DNA of 6,927 nucleotides, from contig JADDKG010000100.1 of NCBI GenBank assembly GCA_020253895.1, positions 1-6,927 on the forward strand. The letters run 5' to 3'. The notes below the pieces were generated by a model. The model worked only from the letters and a program-made list of their open reading frames with translations. It had not been told where the DNA came from and did not search any database. The position numbers and the translations under genes were made by a program. This document shows positions 1 to 5,612 of the stretch, piece by piece (the first letter of the stretch is position 1; each line of letters starts with the position of its first letter). Source of the stretch: Rubrobacter sp. GTDB taxonomy: Bacteria; Actinomycetota; Rubrobacteria; Rubrobacterales; Rubrobacteraceae.

Positions 1-2
1 CT

Positions 3-1142
<1,140 letters not shown>

Positions 1143-1151
1143 AGCAGATAT

Positions 1152-1166
1152 TAATAATCGTTATCG
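1152..1166. promoter_or_regulatory. Candidate Fur/PerR-family operator (7-1-7 palindrome)
   Basis: The 15-mer TAATAATCGTTATCG lies in the only AT-rich patch of the intergenic region. Compared with the classical Fur 7-1-7 pattern TGATAAT-N-ATTATCA it matches 11 of 14 positions. Against the PerR pattern TTATAAT-N-ATTATAA it matches 10. The inner arms ATAA/TTAT are perfectly inverted. It sits about 180 bases before a manganese catalase, a typical target of peroxide- or metal-responsive regulators. Against this, it lies only ten bases after the pckA stop and upstream of a hairpin. No clear -35/-10 pair could be assigned around it. The call rests on pattern resemblance only. Confidence 0.33.
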
Positions 1167-1179
1167 TTGTCGAAAATGT

Positions 1180-1210
1180 GAGACCGTCCCCAGACACCGG
1201 GGGCGGTCTC
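1180..1210 (+). terminator. pckA: GC-rich hairpin after pckA (terminator or leader structure)
   Basis: The arms 1180-1191 and 1199-1210 form a 12-bp stem with one G-U pair and a 7-base loop. It begins 38 bases after the pckA stop, where a terminator is expected. It lacks a U-tract: the bases that follow read GTGATATTAG. On the opposite strand the bases after the stem (ACATTTTC) are slightly T-rich. It may therefore be a weak or factor-assisted terminator, an mRNA 3'-end stabiliser, or a 5' leader structure for the catalase if a promoter lies at about 1145-1170. The stem itself is certain; its function is not. Confidence 0.55.
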
Positions 1211-1333
1211 GTGATATTAGGTAAAGATGTTGGCGCAGGCGGCTGAGAAGGGAGGTGGTGTCGGGGCTTTACTACCGGGCAGAGGGGAGGAACTCAGGCG
1301 GTCGCCAGACGGCCTGTAAAGAGAGACGAGAGG

Positions 1334-1340
1334 AAGGGGG
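1334..1340 (+). promoter_or_regulatory. Ribosome-binding site of the Mn catalase
   Basis: The purine run AAGGGGG ends five bases before the GTG at 1346. It supports that GTG as the start over the internal ATG at 1385. Confidence 0.6.
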
Positions 1341-1345
1341 ATAGC

Positions 1346-2239
1346 GTGTATCTGAGGGTAGACAGGCTCCAGGTTGAGCTACCGATGCCGAGCGAGCCGG
1401 ATCCGGATGCGGCGGCCAACGTACAGGAGCTTCTGGGTGGGCGTTTCGGGGAGATGTCCACCCTGATGAACTACACCTACCAGTCGTTCAACTTCCGGGG
1501 GCGCAAGAAGGTCAAGCCCTTCTACGACCTCATCGCCAACATCGCCACCGAGGAGCTCGGGCACATAGAGCTGGTGGCCGCGACCATCAACGGTCTCTTG
1601 ACCGGGGCCTCCGAGGGGGACGAGGTGACCGACGCCCCGCTCAAGGGCCTCAAGGGCAAGGGCATCCCGCACCACTACATAAACAACGGCCTCGGGGCAC
1701 TCGCCACGAATTCCCTGGGCAAGGGCTGGAACGGCGAGTACGTCTTCAACTCCGGGGACCTGGTGCTCGACCTGCTGCACAACTTCTTCCTGGAGAACGG
1801 GGCCAGGATGGCCAAGATCCGGGTCTACGAGTCCACCGACCACCCGGTTGCCCGGCAGATGCTCGGCTACCTCTTCGTCCGCGGCGGCGTCCACGCCCTG
1901 GCCTACGCCAAGGCGCTGGAGGAGCTCACCGGGGTGGACGTGAAGAAGATGCTGCCGATACCCAAGATCCCGGACTCGGCCTTCAAGGAGGCCAAGCAGT
2001 TCACCGACAAGGGGATGCACGGCAAGCTCTACCGGTTCAGCCCGGAGGACTTCAAGGACATCTCCGCCATCTGGAGAGGCGAGCACCCCATAGACGGGAC
2101 CCCGCTCGAGGTGGTTGACGGTCTGCCCGAGAGCGCCGGCGGCCCGGCAGACCCGCCGGAGGACAAGGCCGTCTCCGCCCCGGGGCTCCACCCCGAGGAG
2201 CTGCAGGAGATCGCCCAGCGGCTCATAAGCAGGCTGTAG
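1346..2239 (+). CDS. Manganese (dimanganese, non-haem) catalase
   Basis: This enzyme decomposes hydrogen peroxide to water and oxygen at a dinuclear manganese centre inside a four-helix bundle in the cytoplasm. The 297-residue length is normal for the family. The five expected metal ligands can be placed as Glu36 (GEMSTLMNY), Glu70 and His73 (ATEELGHIEL), Glu150 (FLENGARM) and His183 (GGVHALAYA). The 33-residue gap between the last two equals that of the Lactobacillus plantarum enzyme (Glu148/His181). The GTG at 1346 is chosen because the N-terminus MYLRVDRLQVELP is the classical family start and a purine-rich site precedes it. The C-terminal ~35 residues form the usual variable tail, rich in Pro, Glu and Asp and ending in a short helix. 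The gene appears monocistronic: a strong terminator follows. A Fur/PerR-like palindrome upstream hints at peroxide or metal control. Confidence 0.96.
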   Translation: MYLRVDRLQVELPMPSEPDPDAAANVQELLGGRFGEMSTLMNYTYQSFNFRGRKKVKPFYDLIANIATEELGHIELVAATINGLLTGASEGDEVTDAPLKGLKGKGIPHHYINNGLGALATNSLGKGWNGEYVFNSGDLVLDLLHNFFLENGARMAKIRVYESTDHPVARQMLGYLFVRGGVHALAYAKALEELTGVDVKKMLPIPKIPDSAFKEAKQFTDKGMHGKLYRFSPEDFKDISAIWRGEHPIDGTPLEVVDGLPESAGGPADPPEDKAVSAPGLHPEELQEIAQRLISRL

Positions 2240-2265
2240 GCGGGGTTTCCTCCGACCCACGAAGG

Positions 2266-2298
2266 GGAGCGGGCGTCCACAGGGCGCCCGCTCCTTTT
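2266..2298 (+). terminator. Rho-independent terminator of the Mn catalase
   Basis: The arms 2266-2278 and 2282-2294 form a 13-bp, very GC-rich stem with one G-U pair and an ACA loop. It is followed directly by TTTTCATTCTC. It begins 27 bases after the catalase stop and separates that gene from the DUF1206 gene downstream. This is the clearest intrinsic terminator in the window. Confidence 0.9.
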
Positions 2299-2383
2299 CA
2301 TTCTCTCTCTGCGTCGGCAGGATTCGGGCCGCCGTGGCGCCGGGGCGGGGGGTAGTGTACCGTTGGTCCGTTAGCAACCGGAA

Positions 2384-2390
2384 GAGGAGG
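2384..2390 (+). promoter_or_regulatory. Ribosome-binding site fixing a TTG start
   Basis: GAGGAGG lies seven bases before the TTG at 2398, an ideal Shine-Dalgarno spacing. It selects this TTG as the start of the DUF1206 gene although no ATG or GTG is nearby. No convincing -35/-10 promoter was found between the upstream terminator and this site. Confidence 0.7.
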
Positions 2391-2397
2391 GCGTCGG

Positions 2398-3240
2398 TTG
2401 TCCGGGGATGCGGCGGGCAGGGAGGCCGAGCGGCAGGCGCGCGAGGCCAGCCGGAGGGCGAGCCCCTGGATAGAGGGGCTCGCCCGCTTCGGGTATGCGG
2501 CGGAGGGCGTCGTCTACGCCGTCATGGGCGTTCTCGCCCTCGGGGTGGCCACCGGCACCGGCGGGCGGACTTCGGGCCAGAGGGGGGTGTTCGCCCTGAT
2601 CGCCGACCAGCCCTTCGGGCGGCCCATGCTGGGGGTGGTTGCGGCGGGGTTCGTGGGGTATGCGATCTGGCGTCTGGTGCAGGCCGCGGCCAATCCCGAC
2701 GGGGAGGGACGGGACGCCCGGGGGCTCGCCCGCCGGGCCGGGTACGCCTTCAGCGCGCTGGCGTATGCGGCCCTTGCCCTGGGAGCCGGACGGGCGGCGC
2801 TTGGCTCCGGCGGGGGGAGGTCGGCCCAGGACTGGACGGCCTGGCTTCTGGCCGAACCCTTTGGGCAGGCGCTGGCGGCCGCGGCGGGGCTCGCCATCCT
2901 CGGCTTCGGAGGCTACGAGGTCTACCAGGCCTACAGGGCGGAGTTCGCCCGTTACCTCCGGCTCGGCGAGATCGGCGGTACAGCGGGTCGCTGGGTCATC
3001 CGACTCGGACGCTTCGGGGTGGCGGCCCGGGGGATGGTCTTCGGCCTGGTGGGGGTCTTTCTGATCCTTGCGGCCGCCCAGCACGACCCCGAGAAGGCCC
3101 GGGGGCTTGGCGGGGCGCTGCACTCCCTGCTGCGGCAGCCTTTCGGTCCCTGGCTGCTCGGAGCCGCCGCGTTGGGGCTTGTGGCCTACGGTCTGCTGAT
3201 GCTCGTCGTGGCCAGGTACCGCAGTATCTCGCCGGGCTGA
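2398..3240 (+). CDS. DUF1206 integral membrane protein
   Basis: This 280-residue protein of unknown function has three tandem copies of a two-helix unit, the hallmark of DUF1206. The units span about residues 28-95, 110-178 and 202-275. Each opens with an R-x-G-x-A type motif followed by a hydrophobic helix (RFGYAAEGVVYA, RAGYAFSALAYA, RFGVAARGMVFG). Each then has a loop ending in a PFG motif (72-74, 154-156, 248-250) and a second hydrophobic helix. This predicts six membrane segments. The first ~25 residues are charged and soluble, with no cleavable signal peptide. The start is TTG, supported by GAGGAGG seven bases upstream. The gene stands alone on the + strand after a strong terminator, so its promoter should lie at about 2300-2380, but none is obvious. 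Its stop nearly abuts that of the convergent OsmC-family gene. No biochemical function is established for the family, and none is proposed here. Confidence 0.9.
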   Translation: MSGDAAGREAERQAREASRRASPWIEGLARFGYAAEGVVYAVMGVLALGVATGTGGRTSGQRGVFALIADQPFGRPMLGVVAAGFVGYAIWRLVQAAANPDGEGRDARGLARRAGYAFSALAYAALALGAGRAALGSGGGRSAQDWTAWLLAEPFGQALAAAAGLAILGFGGYEVYQAYRAEFARYLRLGEIGGTAGRWVIRLGRFGVAARGMVFGLVGVFLILAAAQHDPEKARGLGGALHSLLRQPFGPWLLGAAALGLVAYGLLMLVVARYRSISPG

Positions 3241-3251
3241 GGCTAGCCGGC
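3231..3251. other. Short inverted repeat covering both convergent stop codons
   Basis: The arms 3231-3238 and 3245-3251 can form a 7-bp stem with one bulged G and a 6-base loop. The element includes the TGA of the + strand gene (3238-3240) and overlaps the TAG of the - strand gene (3245-3243). No T-run follows on either strand, so it is not a standard intrinsic terminator. It may act as a shared 3'-end structure or be chance in GC-rich DNA. Confidence 0.25.
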
Positions 3252-3746
3252 CTCCCAGGCCACGGAGACCCCCGGCGGGCTCTTGAGGGTCTGCATCACC
3301 ACGCAGTACCGCTCGGTCTTCTCCTTCAGGGCCCGCAGCTGCTCGTCGGTGGCCTCCGGGGCCTCCACGTGGAGGATGAGCCGTATCTCCTGGAAGCCCA
3401 CCGGCACCTCCTCCGAGAGCCCGAGGGTGCCGGCGAGGTCCAGATCCCCCTCTGCGATCGCCTCTATGCTCCTGGTGGGGATCCCCAGCGAGGCCGCCAC
3501 CATCTGGCAGGTGATCTGGGCGCACGCGGCGAGCGCGCCAAGCAGTAGGTCGCCCGAGCAGGCCGCGCTCCCCGTGCCGCCCACGCCGGCGTGGGCCCCG
3601 GCCTCGTAGACGGCCCGGCCGATATCCACCGAGCAGGAGACCGGCACCCCGGTCTCGCTCCCTCTGGCCCGGAGCGTCACCCGGGAAGAGCCGGGTTCCC
3701 GGCGGTACCTCTCCTTGAGCGGCTTCTGAAGCTGGCGCAGGTCCAT
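3243..3746 (-). CDS. OsmC/Ohr-family protein (putative thiol peroxidase)
   Basis: The 167-residue protein belongs to the OsmC/Ohr superfamily, whose members reduce organic hydroperoxides or hydrogen peroxide with a cysteine pair in the cytoplasm. The two family cysteines are Cys75, in LLLGALAACAQITC at the start of the central helix, and Cys148, in KTERYCVVMQTLKS. This matches the E. coli OsmC Cys59/Cys125 layout and resembles OsmC more than Ohr. Three further cysteines (38, 63, 80) lie in the N-terminal half. The ATG at 3746 has an excellent ribosome-binding site. The gene lies 40 bases downstream of egtD in the same direction, with no terminator between them. It is therefore probably the last gene of the ergothioneine operon, where mycobacteria carry egtE. 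The family call is firm. A role linked to ergothioneine, gamma-glutamylcysteine or peroxide is inferred from position only. Confidence 0.9.
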   Translation of the reverse strand: MDLRQLQKPLKERYRREPGSSRVTLRARGSETGVPVSCSVDIGRAVYEAGAHAGVGGTGSAACSGDLLLGALAACAQITCQMVAASLGIPTRSIEAIAEGDLDLAGTLGLSEEVPVGFQEIRLILHVEAPEATDEQLRALKEKTERYCVVMQTLKSPPGVSVAWEAG

Positions 3747-3754
3747 GCTCTCTT

Positions 3755-3762
3755 CCCTCCCC
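3755..3762 (-). promoter_or_regulatory. Ribosome-binding site of the OsmC-family gene
   Basis: On the - strand GGGGAGGG ends eight bases before the ATG at 3746. It is the strongest Shine-Dalgarno sequence in this operon apart from the one inside the end of egtC. It suggests independent, efficient translation of this gene. Confidence 0.7.
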
Positions 3763-3786
3763 TGGTTTTCCTTCCCGTGCAGGATA

Positions 3787-4728
3787 CTACGGCGGGGTGG
3801 CGAGCAGGAGCCCGAAGAGCCTATCCTCGTCGGTGTAGAACCCGGCGGCCCTCAGACCCGCCTCCTCCAGCATCCGGCGGGCCGAGACCGGGGTAAACTT
3901 CGTGCTGATCTCGGTCCGCATCCCCTCCCCCGGCGCGAAGGAGACGGAGATCCCCAGGGACTCCACCGGCACCCTCTGGGCGGCTCGGGAGACGAGCCAC
4001 ATCTCCACCCTGGACTTCCCGGCCACGTACGGCGCCCGGTGCTCGAAGAGCCGGGGGTCGAAGCGCCCGCCGAGCCGGGCGTTTATGACCCGGAGGAGGT
4101 TCCTGTTGAACCGGGCGGTGACGCCCGCCCGGTCGTTGTAGGCGGCCTCGAGGGTCTCGACGTCCTTCACCAGGTCCACGCCGACCAGCAGGGCGTCCCC
4201 GGGCCGGAGCCCCGCGGCGAGCCCGCGCAGAAAGCGCAGCCGGCGGCGGGGGGTGAAGTTGCCGATGGTGCCGCCGAGAAAGGCCACGAGGCGGGGCGGC
4301 GTTCCGGGGTCGTCTACGAGCAGCCCGCCCAGCGGCCCCTCGAAGTCTCCCACGAAGCCCCGGATGCTCAGGCCGGGGTACTCGCGGAGCAGCCGTTCGC
4401 CGCTCTTCCGGAGCGCGCTCCCGCTCACGTCCAGCGGCGCGTAGCGGACCCGGCCGCCGTTGCGGGCGGCGAGGGCGTCGAGGAGCAGGCGGGTCTTCTC
4501 GCCCGCGGCCCCCGAGCCTAGCTCCACCAGCTCCTCGCAGCCGGTGCGGGCCGCGATCTCCTCCGCCCTCCGGCGGAGGATGGAGGTCTCGGTGCGGGTC
4601 TGGTAGTACTCCGGCAGCCGGGTTATCTCCTCGAAGAGGCGCGAGCCTTCCCCGTCGTAGAGGTACTTCGGCCACGGGGAGAGGTCCTTGGGGGTGGAGG
4701 TGAGCCCCCGGCGGATGTCTTCCGCCAT
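3787..4728 (-). CDS. egtD: Histidine N-alpha-methyltransferase (hercynine synthase)
   Basis: EgtD transfers three methyl groups from SAM to the amino group of histidine, giving hercynine, the first ergothioneine intermediate. From the ATG at 4728 the protein has 313 residues. The SAM-binding loop is ELGSGAAGEKT (69-79). Substrate residues known from the M. smegmatis enzyme (Asn166, Tyr206, Glu282, Ser284) fall at Asn157, Tyr197, Glu273 and Ser275, all with the same offset of nine. The substrate-site tyrosines Tyr39 and Tyr56 correspond to Tyr24 and Tyr41. The N-terminus from this ATG is about 17-19 residues shorter than in actinobacterial relatives, and no ribosome-binding site precedes it. 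The in-frame codons upstream are open and look family-like back to a CTG at 4785 overlapping the egtC stop, so the true start may be there. The gene follows egtC in a tight operon. Confidence 0.96.
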   Translation of the reverse strand: MAEDIRRGLTSTPKDLSPWPKYLYDGEGSRLFEEITRLPEYYQTRTETSILRRRAEEIAARTGCEELVELGSGAAGEKTRLLLDALAARNGGRVRYAPLDVSGSALRKSGERLLREYPGLSIRGFVGDFEGPLGGLLVDDPGTPPRLVAFLGGTIGNFTPRRRLRFLRGLAAGLRPGDALLVGVDLVKDVETLEAAYNDRAGVTARFNRNLLRVINARLGGRFDPRLFEHRAPYVAGKSRVEMWLVSRAAQRVPVESLGISVSFAPGEGMRTEISTKFTPVSARRMLEEAGLRAAGFYTDEDRLFGLLLATPP

Positions 4729-4781
4729 CCGGGAGGACGGGGGGCTCTCCCCGAGAAGGGAGATCTCCAGCCTGCTGGGGC

Positions 4782-5600
4782 TCAGGAGAGGCCCTCCGGG
4801 ACGGAGAGATCCAGCATCCGCAGCGCCGCCTCGCCCGAGCGGTCGACGGAGAGGAGGTGCCGGTCCGGAACCTCCTGCCAGCCGGGGTCCCCGTCGAGCG
4901 GCTCGGAGGCCACCACCACGCCCCCCCGGAAAGCGCCGCCGTCCTTCAGGAAGTACAGCGAGTTGCCCAGGCCCCCCGTCGAGCAGCGGACAAAGGCCAT
5001 GGTCTGCCCGTCGGTGAGCCCCAGGTTGAGGGTGGCCTCCACCCCGAGCTCCGCGCAGGTCCGCAGAAGGTGGGCAACCGTCGCCTCGAGGGCGCCTCCC
5101 GGGTTCTCCGGGCGCCGGCGCAAGCGGTCCAGCAGGCAGGCGAAGATCGTCTCCGAGTCCGAGACGCCGAGGAGACCGGCGTAGGACTCGTCGCTCAGCG
5201 TGTCGCGCAGGCGGCGCATGGCCGAGCGCCGGAAGTCCTCCACCGCCCCGTTATGCATGAACATGTAGCGCCCCGAGGAGAAGGGTGGCACCCCGCTCTC
5301 CTCGGCCGGGAGGCCCGGCGTGGCGCTGCGGACGGCGGCGAACACCGCGGGGCTCAGGACCCGGGGGGCGATGCTGGCGAAGCTCCGGTCGGCCCAGATT
5401 GGGCGCACCGAGCGGTAGACGGCGGGCTCTCCGTCAACCTCCGGCGCGTACCACCCGGTGCCGAAGCCGTCGGCGTTCACCACGCCGCTCCTCATCTCCT
5501 TGGGGGCGTAGCTCTGCGCCAGCAGCGAGTGCGCGGGCTCCAGAACCAGCGAGGAGAGGGAGATGCGCCGGTTTCCGATGTAGGCGGCCATCCTGCACAC
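4782..5600 (-). CDS. egtC: Gamma-glutamyl-hercynylcysteine S-oxide hydrolase (class II amidotransferase fold)
   Basis: EgtC is an Ntn hydrolase of the class II glutamine amidotransferase family. It removes the gamma-glutamyl group from gamma-glutamyl-hercynylcysteine sulfoxide, the third step of ergothioneine synthesis. The protein has 272 residues. The catalytic nucleophile is Cys2, exposed after removal of the initiator Met; the N-terminus MCR is typical. Family motifs are NADGFGTGWY (42-51), FMHNGAV (114-120), SDSE (147-150) and ASEPLD (231-236). The GTG at 5600 is chosen over the ATG three codons later because only it places Cys at position 2. GGGAG seven bases upstream supports it. It starts 12 bases after the egtB stop, so the two are surely co-transcribed. 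Presence of egtC implies that gamma-glutamylcysteine, rather than free cysteine, is the sulfur donor. GlxA/YafJ-like amidotransferases share the fold, but the position between egtB and egtD settles the call. Confidence 0.95.
   Translation of the reverse strand: MCRMAAYIGNRRISLSSLVLEPAHSLLAQSYAPKEMRSGVVNADGFGTGWYAPEVDGEPAVYRSVRPIWADRSFASIAPRVLSPAVFAAVRSATPGLPAEESGVPPFSSGRYMFMHNGAVEDFRRSAMRRLRDTLSDESYAGLLGVSDSETIFACLLDRLRRRPENPGGALEATVAHLLRTCAELGVEATLNLGLTDGQTMAFVRCSTGGLGNSLYFLKDGGAFRGGVVVASEPLDGDPGWQEVPDRHLLSVDRSGEAALRMLDLSVPEGLS
4783..4797 (-). promoter_or_regulatory. egtD: Shine-Dalgarno and overlapping CTGA, probable egtD start
   Basis: Inside the last codons of egtC, GGAGGG (4797-4792) lies six bases before CTG (4785-4783), which overlaps the egtC TGA (4784-4782) as CTGA. 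This mirrors the usual ATGA coupling arrangement. Reading from this CTG adds 19 in-frame residues beginning (M)SPSRLEIS, joined to MAEDIRRGL. That restores the length and general style of actinobacterial EgtD N-termini. No ATG, GTG or TTG exists in this frame within about 25 codons upstream of the CTG. The motif is seen directly; its use as a start is inference. Confidence 0.5.
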
Positions 5601-5607
5601 GGCCCGT

Positions 5608-5612
5608 CTCCC
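5608..5612 (-). promoter_or_regulatory. egtC: Ribosome-binding site deciding the egtC GTG start
   Basis: GGGAG lies on the - strand seven bases before the GTG at 5600, in the 12-base gap between egtB and egtC. It supports the GTG that puts the catalytic cysteine at residue 2. Confidence 0.6.

Noticed and set aside
1167..1220. sigma70-type promoter using TTGTCG (1167-1172) and TATTAG (1215-1220)
   Set aside because: The spacing of 42 bases is far too long, and neither element has a better partner.
1379..2377. Long - strand open frame opposite the manganese catalase (332 codons)
   Set aside because: It is antisense to a gene with all metal ligands intact. Its translation shows no family motif and has the composition expected from GC-rich codon shadows.
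2330..2380. Promoter for the DUF1206 gene around TAGTGTAC (2353-2360)
   Set aside because: No -35 element at suitable spacing and no close -10 match; a promoter is expected here but cannot be supported.
3249..3261. Small GGCCT-CCC-AGGCC hairpin as terminator of the DUF1206 gene
   Set aside because: Only five base pairs with no T-run, and inside the end of the OsmC-family coding sequence; too weak to call a terminator.
2334..3548. Long + strand open frame (404 codons) and the - strand frame 2371-3525 across the DUF1206 and OsmC-family genes
   Set aside because: They run through two convergent genes with clear protein signatures. Their products are low-complexity, rich in Arg, Gly and Pro, with no recognisable domain.
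3745..4521. + strand open frame opposite egtD (258 codons)
   Set aside because: Antisense shadow of a gene whose substrate and SAM residues are all in register; no motif in the translation.
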